Below the pieces are notes generated by a model. It searched no databases and was not told the origin of the DNA. It saw only the letters and a program-made list of their open reading frames with translations. Shown one piece after another: positions 8,756-17,579 of a DNA stretch of 64,000 bases. Location: assembly GCF_014645315.1 (NCBI RefSeq), contig NZ_BMLQ01000001.1, positions 677,665 through 741,664 on the forward strand, given 5' to 3'. The position numbers were made by a program, and so were the translations under genes. Origin of the DNA: Citricoccus zhacaiensis. Lineage in GTDB: Bacteria; Actinomycetota; Actinomycetes; Actinomycetales; Micrococcaceae. How positions within the stretch are numbered: position 1 is the first letter of the stretch; the number at the start of each line of letters is the position of its first letter.

Positions 8756-10062
8756 AGCAGGGACTCCCCTCGCAGGACTTCCATGATGAACTGGCCGGTC
8801 TCGGCCGGGGTGGATTCGGGGTCGACGGCCCGTGGCGGGGTGAACCGCTGCTGGATGGCCGTGGAGACCTCGTTGTAATAGGGCGTCTGCGGGCGGGGCG
8901 CCGCCAGGGACAGCGATTCACGGATGGTCGGAGCCATGGGGAACGCCTCCTCCACGGCGGGGTCGTCGAACGCGCTCGCGCTGGAGGGCGGGTTGCCGTT
9001 GGTGATGAAGTACTCGGTCTGGTGTTCCGGGGTGACGATGCACTCGATCGCCTGCCAGGCCAGCTCCGGGTGCTCGGATTCAGCCCCCACTCCCAGGTTG
9101 ATGCCGCCCAGCGGCGGGGCCGGTTCCTGGCCCTCCACCACCCGGGGGTACAGGGTCCAGCCGATGTCCTCCGGCAGCTCCTCCGGCAGCGCGCCCTCCT
9201 CCACGGCAGCGTTGGTGGCGGGCCAGACGAACGGCCAATTCACCATGAAGGAGCCGTTGTCCCCCTGGAAGAGCAGCATGGCCTCGTTCTCCTGCTGGGT
9301 GGCCAGGCCGGGCCCGCCGAGGTCCTCCTGACCGATGGTCGAGATGATCTGCGCCGCCTGCCGGCCGGCCTCCGTGTCGAGTCCTGTCTGGACGTCCGCG
9401 GCTGAGGCCTCCGGGTTCTCGAGGATGTGCCCGCCGGCGGACTCGACCAGCGCGTTGAGCCACACGGTCATGGACTCGGCCCGGGCCCCCTGGACTCCGA
9501 GCTCCTTCTCCTGGTCCCGGGCGACCTCGATCAGCTGATCCCAGGTGACCGGTTCGTCCATGTTCAGCCCGGCCTCCTCGGCCACGGATTCGCGGTACCA
9601 GAGCAGCTGGGTGTTGGCCCAGAACGGAACGGTGACGAGATTGTCCTTCCAGGTCGCACCGGCCAGCGCCCCCTCGAGGGTGTCCTCGGTCGTCGAGGAG
9701 GCCACGTCCTCGGGGACCGGCGCGAGGAATCCGGGCTCGGCCAGCTCGGGGATGAAGGGCGGGTCCAGGGACATGATGTCCATCGAGGTGTCCCCGGCGG
9801 CCAGCCGCCGGGTGAGCTGCTCGCGCTGGGAGGCGGCATCGTTGGGGAGGATGGACGTCTCGATCCGGTAGGCCCCGTCGGCAGCCTCGGTGCACTGCTG
9901 CGCGATGGTGGCCTGGCCGCCGTCGTCCGGGTTGGTGTACCAGGTGAGGACCGGGGTATCCTCCGCGGGCCCGCAGCCCGACAGCACCAGGGCTGCCGTG
10001 GCCACCACTGCGGCGCTCGCCAGCCGGCGGGTGTGCCTGCCACTCGGTCGGGATTGCCTCAT
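8752..10062 (-). CDS. Extracellular sugar-binding lipoprotein, LpqY-like
   Basis: A 436-residue solute-binding lipoprotein. The signal peptide ends in the lipobox LVLSGC, so Cys becomes lipid-anchored. The mature start TPVLTWYTNPDDGGQATIAQ and the following SQREQLTRRLAAGDTSMDIM resemble mycobacterial LpqY, the trehalose receptor of LpqY-SugABC. Trehalose recycling is therefore the best guess, with maltose or other glucosides as alternatives. The ATG at 10062 is chosen because GGAGG lies ten bases upstream and the signal peptide then begins correctly; an open frame extends 40 codons further without signal character. It is the first gene of the importer operon. Confidence 0.88.
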   Translation of the reverse strand: MRQSRPSGRHTRRLASAAVVATAALVLSGCGPAEDTPVLTWYTNPDDGGQATIAQQCTEAADGAYRIETSILPNDAASQREQLTRRLAAGDTSMDIMSLDPPFIPELAEPGFLAPVPEDVASSTTEDTLEGALAGATWKDNLVTVPFWANTQLLWYRESVAEEAGLNMDEPVTWDQLIEVARDQEKELGVQGARAESMTVWLNALVESAGGHILENPEASAADVQTGLDTEAGRQAAQIISTIGQEDLGGPGLATQQENEAMLLFQGDNGSFMVNWPFVWPATNAAVEEGALPEELPEDIGWTLYPRVVEGQEPAPPLGGINLGVGAESEHPELAWQAIECIVTPEHQTEYFITNGNPPSSASAFDDPAVEEAFPMAPTIRESLSLAAPRPQTPYYNEVSTAIQQRFTPPRAVDPESTPAETGQFIMEVLRGESLL

Positions 10063-10234
10063 CAGTCGCGTACCTCCGGTCAGGTTCCGTACCACGGTGC
10101 TGCGGCCAGGGCCGATGATCCGTGTCCACCGTGACCTGCGTCCCGGACGGAGGACTCGCCTCGCACCTGTGAAGTAGGTCACTGTGACGTGAGCATATGC
10201 CCGCAGCGGGTGTTTCCCAAGGGTTCCGGTGCCT

Positions 10235-10240
10235 TACGCT
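10235..10240 (+). promoter_or_regulatory. Leaderless -10 element of the GCS2-family gene
   Basis: TACGCT ends seven bases before the ATG at 10248. No ribosome binding site is present, and this placement selects the start codon over the in-frame codon at 10197. Confidence 0.6.
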
Positions 10241-10247
10241 TCACCCC

Positions 10248-11750
10248 ATGGGCACCGAGGTCGAATCAAGCACCTATTCCCGTTCCGAGCGGACGCGATA
10301 CCGCGAGCGGCTGGAAGATTCACTGCAGGAGTTGAAGGACTACCTCGCCGGCAGCGACTTCTCCGGCGCGGGGCGGATCGGGCTGGAGCTGGAACTGAAC
10401 CTGGTGGACGAGTCGTCCCAGCCGGCGCCCCTGAATCGCGAGGTCTTGGACGCGATCGACGATCCGGCGTTCCAGACGGAACTGGGCCGGTACAACATCG
10501 AGCTCAACCACCCGTCCCTGACCATTCGCGAGCGCGGACTGCGCGATCTCGAGGAGTCCCTGAAGGCAGAACTGAACCGGGCGGACGAGCGGGCCATCCG
10601 CGCCGGGGCGCACCTGTATGCGATCGGAATCCTCCCCACCCTGGACGGGGAGGACCTGGCCGGTGAGGGTTGGATCAGCGAGGGCAACCGCTACTCGGCC
10701 CTGAACGCGGCGATCCTGGAGGCCCGCGGCGAGGACATCCTCATCGACATCGATGGGCCCGAGCACCTGTCCTACTACGCCCGGGACATCGCGCCGGAGT
10801 CCACCTGCACCTCCATGCAACTGCACCTCGAGGTGTCCCGCGAGCAGTTCGGTCCGGTGTGGAACGCGGCGCAGGCGATCGCTGGACCACAGGTGGCCCT
10901 GGCCGCGAATTCCCCGCTGTTCCTGGGCAGCCTGCTGTGGGCCGAGTCCCGCATCCCCGTGTTCCAGCAGGCCGCGGACACCCGGGGGCCGGAGCTGGCC
11001 CGGCAGGGGGTGCGGCCCCGTGTCTGGTTCGGCGAACGCTGGATCGAAGGCATCGAGGATCTGTTCGAGGAGAACATCGCGTTCTTCCCGGCGCTGCTGC
11101 CGGAGATGTCCGGAGAGCCGGGCACCACGGTGGCCGGGGCCCCGAGACTGGATGAACTGCTGCTGCACAATGGCACGGTCTACCGCTGGAACCGGCCCAT
11201 CTATGATCCCGGCAAGGACGAGAAGACGGACGACGCCGGCACCTCGCCGGCGCTTCCAGCGAACCTCCGCGTGGAGAACCGGTTGCTCCCGGCCGGCCCC
11301 ACGGTCGCGGACATGGTCGCCAACGCCGCCTTCTTCTTCGGCCTGGTCAAGTACCTGGTGTCCACGGAGGAGAACCCGTGGCAGCGGATGTCCTTCGCCG
11401 TGGCGAGGACTAACTTCTACGAGTGCGCCCGGCACGGACTGAACGCCTCGGTGTACTGGCCCGGCTACGGGGACGTCCCCGTCACGGAGCTGCTGGACCG
11501 GCACCTGCTGCCGGCCGCCCGTCACGGACTCGAGCTGCTCGAGGTGGAGGACGACGTGGCGGATCACTACCTCGCGGTGCTCACCGGCCGCACCCGGACC
11601 GGCCAGAACGGGGCCACCTGGATGACGCGGGCCCTGGGCCGGTACGAGGAATCCGGCCAGGCGCGCAGCCAGGCACTGGCGAGCATGGTGGCGGAGTATG
11701 GCAAGCACATGCGCGGTGGGAATCCCGTGCACACGTGGCCGCTGCCGTGA
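10248..11750 (+). CDS. GCS2-family glutamate-cysteine ligase-like (carboxylate-amine ligase)
   Basis: A 500-residue member of the glutamate-cysteine ligase family 2 superfamily. The N-terminal ATP/metal-binding strand is RIGLELELNLVDE (about residues 40-53), and later conserved blocks are TSMQLHLEV, WFGERWIEG, RVENRLLPAGPT and NFYECARHGL. The family joins amino groups to gamma-carboxylates using ATP. Micrococcaceae rely on mycothiol and not glutathione, so the true product may be gamma-glutamylcysteine for another route (for example ergothioneine, EgtA) or another gamma-glutamyl compound. It is monocistronic, divergent from the sugar importer and convergent with the 11779 regulator. Confidence 0.85.
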   Translation: MGTEVESSTYSRSERTRYRERLEDSLQELKDYLAGSDFSGAGRIGLELELNLVDESSQPAPLNREVLDAIDDPAFQTELGRYNIELNHPSLTIRERGLRDLEESLKAELNRADERAIRAGAHLYAIGILPTLDGEDLAGEGWISEGNRYSALNAAILEARGEDILIDIDGPEHLSYYARDIAPESTCTSMQLHLEVSREQFGPVWNAAQAIAGPQVALAANSPLFLGSLLWAESRIPVFQQAADTRGPELARQGVRPRVWFGERWIEGIEDLFEENIAFFPALLPEMSGEPGTTVAGAPRLDELLLHNGTVYRWNRPIYDPGKDEKTDDAGTSPALPANLRVENRLLPAGPTVADMVANAAFFFGLVKYLVSTEENPWQRMSFAVARTNFYECARHGLNASVYWPGYGDVPVTELLDRHLLPAARHGLELLEVEDDVADHYLAVLTGRTRTGQNGATWMTRALGRYEESGQARSQALASMVAEYGKHMRGGNPVHTWPLP

Positions 11751-11778
11751 CGATCGGGCAGCCCGGGGCTGTTCGGCG

Positions 11779-12078
11779 TCAGAGTCCTGCGGTCAGCTCC
11801 CGCAGCGAGGCCACGTGAGCGGTGAAGGCCGCCTTGCCGTCCGCCGAGATGGACAGCCAGGTTCGGGGGCGCTTGCCGACGAAACCCTTGCGGATGGTGA
11901 CGTAGCCCGCCTGCTCCAGCGATCCGGAGTGCTTGGACAGGGCGGAGTCGCTGATGTCCAGGGCCTCCCTCAGGCTCTTGAAGTCGATCTCGTCCACACC
12001 GGCGAGGGCCGCCATCAGCGAGAGCCGGACGGGGTTCGTGAAGTGGTCGTTGAGGCCGAGGCGCGGATGGGTGCTCAT
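11779..12078 (-). CDS. Winged-helix (HTH_34-type) transcriptional regulator
   Basis: A 99-residue DNA-binding protein, almost entirely one winged helix: LNDHFTNPVRLSLMAAL, the recognition helix region LREALDISDSALSKHSGSL, then a wing with a GKRPRTW turn and a C-terminal helix. It resembles small ArsR/MarR-like regulators that dimerise without a separate ligand domain. Start ATG at 12078 overlaps the upstream membrane-protein stop by four bases, so the two are co-translated. A perfect inverted repeat upstream of the operon (12858-12878) is its likely binding site. The signal is unknown. Confidence 0.85.
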   Translation of the reverse strand: MSTHPRLGLNDHFTNPVRLSLMAALAGVDEIDFKSLREALDISDSALSKHSGSLEQAGYVTIRKGFVGKRPRTWLSISADGKAAFTAHVASLRELTAGL

Positions 12079-12542
12079 GCTCGCCGCCACCACCCGGCGA
12101 TCACCAGCGGAGCGGCGATGACCAGTCCGACCACCAGTGCCACCGGCCACGTCTCCCGCCCCAGCAGGGTCAGGGCTCCGGCATACAGGACCATCGTGAT
12201 CGCCAGGCCGAGCAGGTAACGGCGCCCGCCACCGAGTGTGGTGGCCGTCCGCGTGCGCAGGTACCAGACCGTGACGACCAGGACGGCGACCACGTAGACG
12301 CCCATGGCGGTCAGGAACGCCGGCAATGATTCATCGGGCCGGAAGACCGAGGGGACCACGTGGGCGGCACCGATCAGGAGGCCCAGCACCGTGGCGAACC
12401 AGGCCAGGCGTCGGTGGGCCCGTGTTCGGACGGCCGCCAGCTTGGCGTGGGATCCTTCGAGCAGGGCGAGCTGCTCGGCCGGAGTCAGCGGCCTCCCCGG
12501 TGGAGCAGCCTCGACGCCATGTTCTGAACTCGACTCCGTCAT
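12075..12542 (-). CDS. Four-span membrane protein of the regulator operon
   Basis: A 155-residue protein with a soluble N-terminus of about 50 residues (LTPAEQLALLEGSHAKLAAVR, probably helical) and four predicted transmembrane segments: LAWFATVLGLLIGAAHVV, FLTAMGVYVVAVLVVTVWY, YLLGLAITMVLYAGALTLL and WPVALVVGLVIAAPLVIAG. No catalytic motif is visible. Four-base overlaps on both sides tie it to the small two-span protein upstream and the winged-helix regulator downstream. Such membrane proteins paired with HTH_34 regulators are common in actinobacteria and unassigned. Confidence 0.8.
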   Translation of the reverse strand: MTESSSEHGVEAAPPGRPLTPAEQLALLEGSHAKLAAVRTRAHRRLAWFATVLGLLIGAAHVVPSVFRPDESLPAFLTAMGVYVVAVLVVTVWYLRTRTATTLGGGRRYLLGLAITMVLYAGALTLLGRETWPVALVVGLVIAAPLVIAGWWRRA

Positions 12543-12805
12543 CGGGCAGCCCTGCGCAGGGTGGCATAGGACGTGGCCAGGGCGGCTCCGGCCGCGGCCA
12601 TCGACGCCGCCGCAACGACGGTCAATCCGGGTTGCCCGGTCACCAGCCCGATGGTGACCATCGTGATGCCGATCAGGGCAACCGCCACCATGGAGACGGC
12701 GAGGATGATGCGGGCATAACGGCCTCGATGGGCCGCGGTTGCCGCCGCCGCGCCTGCGGTCGAGGCGGAAGGCGATGAGGATGAGGATGAGGCAGTGATG
12801 GTCAT
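12539..12805 (-). CDS. Two-span small membrane protein
   Basis: An 88-residue protein: a serine/alanine-rich N-terminus of about 25 residues, then two hydrophobic segments (IILAVSMVAVALIGITMVTIG and LTVVAAASMAAAGAALATSYA) and a basic C-terminus. A ribosome binding site, CTGGAG, lies seven bases before the ATG at 12805. It is the first gene of a three-gene operon and its stop overlaps the next start by four bases. Function is unknown. It is likely under control of the regulator encoded at the operon's end. Confidence 0.75.
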   Translation of the reverse strand: MTITASSSSSSPSASTAGAAAATAAHRGRYARIILAVSMVAVALIGITMVTIGLVTGQPGLTVVAAASMAAAGAALATSYATLRRAAR

Positions 12806-12857
12806 GGCGCACTCCAGGGTGTCGTCGATGCGGTAGCTGGATCACCAGCCTTGCATA

Positions 12858-12883
12858 TACTTTCCGAGATGGAAAGTACTTTC
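12858..12883. promoter_or_regulatory. Palindromic operator upstream of the membrane protein/regulator operon
   Basis: TACTTTCC-GAGAT-GGAAAGTA (12858-12878) is a perfect 8-bp inverted repeat, and GAAAGTACTTTC (12872-12883) is a second, overlapping 12-bp palindrome, giving three ACTTTC half-sites. It lies 53 bases before the minus-strand operon and 27 bases before the start of the broken DUF2332 gene, so it could govern both promoters. The likely ligand is the 99-residue winged-helix protein. Confidence 0.65.
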
Positions 12884-12909
12884 TTGGATTGATGCGGCAG
12901 GATGGCCGC

Positions 12910-13669
12910 ATGGACACCGCCATCCACCGCGGGGAACTTCCCCCGTCAGAGGTCTACGGTCGTTTCGCCCGGATCGAGGCGCACGGCAGCTCCGCGGTCT
13001 ATGAGGACTGGGCCGGGAACGTCGCCGAGGACCCGGAGGTGCTCGACCTGGTGGCAGGACTGCCCCGCCCGAAGCGCCAGCCCAACCTCGTGTTCGCTGC
13101 GGCCCGGCTCCACGGCGCCGCCGGGACGTACGCTTCGTTCCGCGCCACCCTGGTGGAGCGCTGGGGCACCATCCGGGAGACGGTCCTGGCGCGGTCCACC
13201 CAGACGAACGAGGCCGCCCGCTGTGCGGTGCTGCTGCCGTTCCTGGCCGAACTGCCGCAGCCCGTGGCCCTGATCGAGGTGGGCTCCTCCGCCGGGCTCT
13301 GCCTCCTGCCGGACCACTACTCCTACCGGTACAGCGACGGCACACGCCTCGACCCCGCCGACGGACCGTCCGAGGTGGTCATCGACTGCCGCCTCGGCCC
13401 GGGGGCCGCCCCTCCGCGGGCCCTGCCGAAGGTCGTGTGGCGGGCGGGGATCGACCTCTCCCCCGTGGACGTCGAGAACGCCGAGGACTGCACGTGGCTG
13501 GAGACGGGGTCACTGGATCAGCAACGAGGGGCCCGGTGTCCTCCCGCGACTCCGCCCGCTTCCACAGTCTGTTGCCCCGGGCGAGTTCGTGATCGCCGTC
13601 GATGGCATTCCCCGGGCCACGGCCGATCCACACGGCCGCTCGGTCACGGGGGTGGAGCACTGCGGGTGA
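12910..13669 (+). pseudogene. DUF2332-family protein, internally deleted and frameshifted
   Basis: Residues from MDTAIHRGELPPSEVYGRF through RARSTQTNEA-like and ALIEVGSSAGLCLLPDHYSY blocks to WRAGIDLSPVDVENAEDCTW match the N-terminal two thirds of DUF2332 proteins. At about 13504 homology stops. From 13508 another frame reads GHWISNEGPGVLPRL and then EFVIAVDGIPRATADPHGRS to a TGA at 13667-13669, which looks like the C-terminal part of the same family. Roughly 90-110 residues are missing and the join is out of frame, so the gene is probably dead. A CAGGAT -10 six bases before the ATG at 12910 survives. The uninterrupted first frame would instead run to 13851 with meaningless low-complexity sequence. 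Confidence 0.7.
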
Positions 13670-13702
13670 GTTGGAAGCCTGCCCTCACCGCCGGCGCCCC
13701 CG

Positions 13703-16447
13703 CTACGTCCGGTGCTGAGTCCTCTTCGTCCTCGCCGTGGCCGGCGCGGTCCAGGGGTCCTCGGGCCATGGGTGCTTGGGGTAGCGTCCCCGCATCTCCG
13801 CGCGGACCTGGGCGTACGGTCCGGACCAGAACGAGGCCAGGTCACCGGTGACGGCCAGTGGCCGGCCCGCCGGGGAGAGCAGGTGAAAGACGACCGGCAC
13901 CCGGCCGTCCACCAGTCGCGGGGTCTCGGCCAGTCCGAAGCACTCCTGGAGCTTGACCGCCACCACCGGCGTTCCGGCGTCGGGACGCGAATCGTCGAGA
14001 TCAGCAGCGCCGGGACCAGCGGCACCAGGGGCAGTGGTGGCCGCCGAATCCACGGCCGGGTAGTCGATTCGCGCGGTGCGGCCGCTGGGCACCGGCAGGC
14101 GTTCGGGGACCAGCTCGTCCAACCGCACCGCCTCCGGCCACGGCAGCAGCCGGCGCAGGGCCGAGGCCAGATCCAGGGAACCCCTCTTGACTCCGCCAGC
14201 CAACTTCTCCACCTCGGGCGCGAGCCAGTCCTCCCAGCCGGCCGCGAGCGCCGCCGAGGACATGGCTGGCCACGGTTCCCCCAGCGTCCGGTGCAGCAGG
14301 TCCAGCCGGCGGCGCAGTGCGTCGGCCCCGGGGCTGGAGTCGGGGGTCAGGCCGATCGCCTCGGGTCCCTGCTCGGCCAGCAACCGCACGACGGCGGCGC
14401 GGCCGGACTCGCGGTCGGGTGCCACCGGCGTCTCGGACAGCACGATGGCCCCCACCGCCTTCACGGCCCGGCCGACCACCCGGCCGTCCTGCCACGTGGC
14501 GGTGCGCTCGTCTCGGTAGAGGGGTCCGGCGAGCTGTTCGGTCAGATCGGCATCCACCGGGGCCGCGGCCCGGATCACGGCTCCCGTGCCGGCGGCGGCC
14601 CTCCCCTCGGCGCGTGAGACCTCAGCGACCGCCAGCCAGTCTGCCCCGGCGAGAGGGCTGCCCGGAGGCAGGGCGGCCCTGGTCCCCGAGGCCAGCAGGT
14701 ACATCCCGCTGGACTGGCGACCGCTGCCCCCGCCGGCGCCGGAGGCGTCCGGGACCCGTCGCGCCAGACGTTCGGGCCAGGCGAGCCCGACGACGGCCCC
14801 CACCGTGGACTCCCGCGGCACCCTGGTGCTCCCCAAATCCACCGGACCAGCACGGCCGGCCAACCGCTCGAAGCGCTCGGTCTCCCGACGCCACCGGCCG
14901 GCCTCGGCGTCTCCGCGACCCGCCGCACGCAGCCGATGCAGGGACACCGTCAGGTCAGCCCCCTCGGGCCGCACGTCGGACGAGACCAGGGCGACCACCT
15001 CGGCGGAGGCACGGGCACCCACCAATCGGCCGCCGTCGAGCAGGGCGCGGGCCAACCGCGGCTCGGCGGGGATCGCGGCGAGGCGGCGACCGTGGTCGGT
15101 GGCGCGGCCGGCCGGGTCGATGGCGTCCAGCGCGGTGAGCGTCTCCAGTGCCTCGGCCAGGGAGGCCTCCGGCAGCGGCTCCGGCAGCACGAGCCCCTCA
15201 CCCGCGGGCGCACCCCAACAGGCCAGCACCAGGGCGGCCCCGGTGAGGTCGGCGACGGCGGCCGCGGGCGTCGGCTGCGCGGGTGCCGTCCCGTAGGTGC
15301 TGCGGTCGTAGCAGCGGATCACGGTGCCGGGGCCGAGGCGCCCCGCACGGCCGGCCCGCTGGTCGGCAGAGGACTGAGCGGCGGCCACCGTGACCAGTCC
15401 TGTCATGCCGCGGGCGGTGTCCCGGCGGGGTTCGCGGGCCAGCCCGGCGTCCACCACGAGCCGGACCCCCGGCACGGTCAACGACGACTCGGCCAGGGAC
15501 GTGGACACGATGATGCGGGGCCGGTCAGGGGCGGAGGGCTCCCGCCCGCCGACGGCCCGGTCCTGCTCGGCGGCCGGCAACTGACCGTGCAGGGGCAGGA
15601 TCTCGGTACCGGAGGTCAGTTCCCGCAACCGGGACACCGTCTCCGCGACCTCCCGGGCCCCGGGAACGAAGACGAGTGCGTCGGTTCCCGGCTCGGCCCC
15701 ACGGACCTCGGCATGGGCCTCCGCGGCGCACCGGGCGACGTGGTCGAGGAAGTCCCGGCTCACCCCGCGGAGGTCCTGGCGGCGACCGAGGTGGGGGCGG
15801 TAGCGGACATCCACGGGGAACAGTGCGGCGGGACAGTCGACCACCGGGGCGGGGCCGGGCCGGCCGGTGCCCTCCCCCAGCCGGGCAGCGAACTGCGCCG
15901 CGTCCAGAGTGGCGGACATCGCCACGAGCAGCAGTTCGGGGCGCAGCTGGGCCACCTCCCCGAGCATGCCGAAGAGCAGGTCCGTCTCGAGATCGCGTTC
16001 GTGGACCTCGTCCAGGATCACGGCGCCGATGCCCGCGAGCTCGGGATCGTTCAGCAGCCGGTTGACGAGCACCCCGGGAGTCACGAACTCCACCAGGGTC
16101 TCCGCGCCAGTCCGGCGTTCCCCCCGGACCACATAGCCGGACCGGGTCCCGACGCCGGTCCCGTCCAGGGCCGCGAGGCGGCGAGCGGCGGCGCGGGCCG
16201 CCACCCGCCGTGGCTGGGTGACCAGGACCTTCTGCGGCGTCCGGCCCGCCGGCTCGGTCTGTGCGGCCAGCAGGTTCGCCGCGGCCGGCGGCACCAGCGT
16301 GGTCTTGCCGGTGCCCGGCGGTGCCTGCACCACGGCGAGGCGCTCCGAGACCAGAGCCCGGCGCAGGTCCGGCAGGGAATCGCTGAAGACCAGGCCGGCG
16401 CCCAGGCGATCGAGGTCGAAGGGGCCGGACCGGGTGCGGAAACTCAT
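13703..16447 (-). CDS. hrpB: ATP-dependent helicase HrpB
   Basis: A 914-residue DEAH-box helicase. Motif I is APPGTGKTT (about residues 41-49), motif II ILDEVHERD, motif III VAMSATLD, motif V STSLAESSLTVPG and motif VI SSADQRAGRAGRLG. Helicase-associated domains follow, then the HrpB-specific C-terminal region (about 500-900) with LLSPAGRPLAVTGDLASFW and a lysine/arginine-rich end. HrpB proteins are about 820-900 residues and act on RNA; the physiological role in actinobacteria is undefined. The start has both GGGAGG and CACAAT directly upstream, the latter six bases before ATG. It converges with the DUF2332 pseudogene. Confidence 0.95.
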   Translation of the reverse strand: MSFRTRSGPFDLDRLGAGLVFSDSLPDLRRALVSERLAVVQAPPGTGKTTLVPPAAANLLAAQTEPAGRTPQKVLVTQPRRVAARAAARRLAALDGTGVGTRSGYVVRGERRTGAETLVEFVTPGVLVNRLLNDPELAGIGAVILDEVHERDLETDLLFGMLGEVAQLRPELLLVAMSATLDAAQFAARLGEGTGRPGPAPVVDCPAALFPVDVRYRPHLGRRQDLRGVSRDFLDHVARCAAEAHAEVRGAEPGTDALVFVPGAREVAETVSRLRELTSGTEILPLHGQLPAAEQDRAVGGREPSAPDRPRIIVSTSLAESSLTVPGVRLVVDAGLAREPRRDTARGMTGLVTVAAAQSSADQRAGRAGRLGPGTVIRCYDRSTYGTAPAQPTPAAAVADLTGAALVLACWGAPAGEGLVLPEPLPEASLAEALETLTALDAIDPAGRATDHGRRLAAIPAEPRLARALLDGGRLVGARASAEVVALVSSDVRPEGADLTVSLHRLRAAGRGDAEAGRWRRETERFERLAGRAGPVDLGSTRVPRESTVGAVVGLAWPERLARRVPDASGAGGGSGRQSSGMYLLASGTRAALPPGSPLAGADWLAVAEVSRAEGRAAAGTGAVIRAAAPVDADLTEQLAGPLYRDERTATWQDGRVVGRAVKAVGAIVLSETPVAPDRESGRAAVVRLLAEQGPEAIGLTPDSSPGADALRRRLDLLHRTLGEPWPAMSSAALAAGWEDWLAPEVEKLAGGVKRGSLDLASALRRLLPWPEAVRLDELVPERLPVPSGRTARIDYPAVDSAATTAPGAAGPGAADLDDSRPDAGTPVVAVKLQECFGLAETPRLVDGRVPVVFHLLSPAGRPLAVTGDLASFWSGPYAQVRAEMRGRYPKHPWPEDPWTAPATARTKRTQHRT

Positions 16448-16512
16448 CCTCCCATTGTGGACCGCCCGCCGTGGGCGCCCGCACGTGGCCCGCGTGGATC
16501 ACGCCGTGTGGA

Positions 16513-17469
16513 TCACGGCGTGGGTGTGCCGCCGTTGGCGTTGAGGGTGTCACCCGTGACGTAGCTGGACTCGCCGGAGGCCAGGAACACGAACGCCGGC
16601 GCCATCTCCACCGGCTGACCGGCACGGCCCAACGGGGTGTTGTGCCCGAACTTCGGCAGCTTCTCCTTGGGTTGGCCGTCCGAGACCTGCAGGACGGTCC
16701 AGACCGGCCCCGGTGCCACCGCGTTGACGCGGATGCCCCGTTCCGCCACCTGCTGGGCCAGGCCCTTGGTGAAGTTGTTGATCGCCGCCTTCGTGGACGC
16801 GTAGTCGAGCAGGTTCGGGGACGGCTCGTACGCCTGGATGGACGTGGTGTTGACGATGGTGGAACCGGGGCCCATGTGTTTCAGGGCGGCCCGGGACAGC
16901 GTGAACATGGACATGATGTTGATCTGGAAGGACTCGTGCACCTGTTCATCGCTCAGGTCCTCCAGGGAGTCGGAGATCACCTGTTTGCCGGCGTTGTTCA
17001 CCAGGATGTCCAGTCCGCCGAGCTTCTCGACGGCGGCGTCCACGACTCCCTCCCGGTACGGCCGGTCCATCAGGTCTCCGGGCAGCGCGGCCGCAGTCCG
17101 GCCGGCCTCCTCGATGGCCTCGACCACGCGCCGGGCGTCCTCCTCCTCGGCCGGCAGGTAGGCGATCGCCACGTCCGCGCCCTCGCGGGCGAAGGCGATG
17201 GCGACGGCGGCGCCGATCCCGGAGTCGCCTCCGGTCACCAGGGCCTTGCGGCCGACCAGGCGACCCTGACCCCGGTAGGACTCCAGGCCGATGTCCGGCA
17301 CCGGTTCGGTCTTCACATCCAGTCCGGGCTCCGGCTGGTCCTGTTCCGGCGGGGAGATCTTCGGGTGCCGGGTCGTGGGGTCATCGGCGGCGAGCTGGCC
17401 GGCCCCCGCACCCCCACCACTGGCGTTGAGGTCGGTCTGGTTCTCTGGGTTGTTCGCAGATCCGTTCAT
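16513..17469 (-). CDS. Short-chain dehydrogenase/reductase (YhdG/Gsp39-type)
   Basis: A 318-residue classical SDR. The NAD(P) motif is TGGDSGIG, then NNAG, a catalytic Ser in IVNTTSIQAY and the YxxxK pair in YASTKAAI, and an ending ...SSYVTGDTLNANGG. The N-terminal extension of about 70 residues (DPTTRHPKISPPEQDQPEPG) is typical of the general-stress SDR subfamily. The substrate is unknown and a role in stress response is inferred only from family resemblance. Start 17469 is chosen because TAGGGT sits seven bases upstream; longer in-frame starts read back into the divergent dehydrogenase promoter. Confidence 0.88.
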   Translation of the reverse strand: MNGSANNPENQTDLNASGGGAGAGQLAADDPTTRHPKISPPEQDQPEPGLDVKTEPVPDIGLESYRGQGRLVGRKALVTGGDSGIGAAVAIAFAREGADVAIAYLPAEEEDARRVVEAIEEAGRTAAALPGDLMDRPYREGVVDAAVEKLGGLDILVNNAGKQVISDSLEDLSDEQVHESFQINIMSMFTLSRAALKHMGPGSTIVNTTSIQAYEPSPNLLDYASTKAAINNFTKGLAQQVAERGIRVNAVAPGPVWTVLQVSDGQPKEKLPKFGHNTPLGRAGQPVEMAPAFVFLASGESSYVTGDTLNANGGTPTP

Positions 17470-17476
17470 GACCCCG

Positions 17477-17482
17477 ACCCTA
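17477..17482 (-). promoter_or_regulatory. Leaderless -10 element of the short-chain dehydrogenase gene
   Basis: On the minus strand TAGGGT ends seven bases before the ATG at 17469, without a Shine-Dalgarno sequence between them. Confidence 0.55.
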
Positions 17483-17579
17483 AGGACCTGCCCCGTCGGC
17501 ATCAAGCCATCACCCGCGCCCCGGGCTGACACCCCACGTCAACGGCCCGGCCGGGCCGCGGTTGTGACAGCATGGCGGC

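Noticed and set aside
14936-16564. Long plus-strand open frame (542 codons) opposite hrpB
   Set aside because: Shadow of the helicase gene; composition is Gly/Arg/His-rich without any fold-like pattern.
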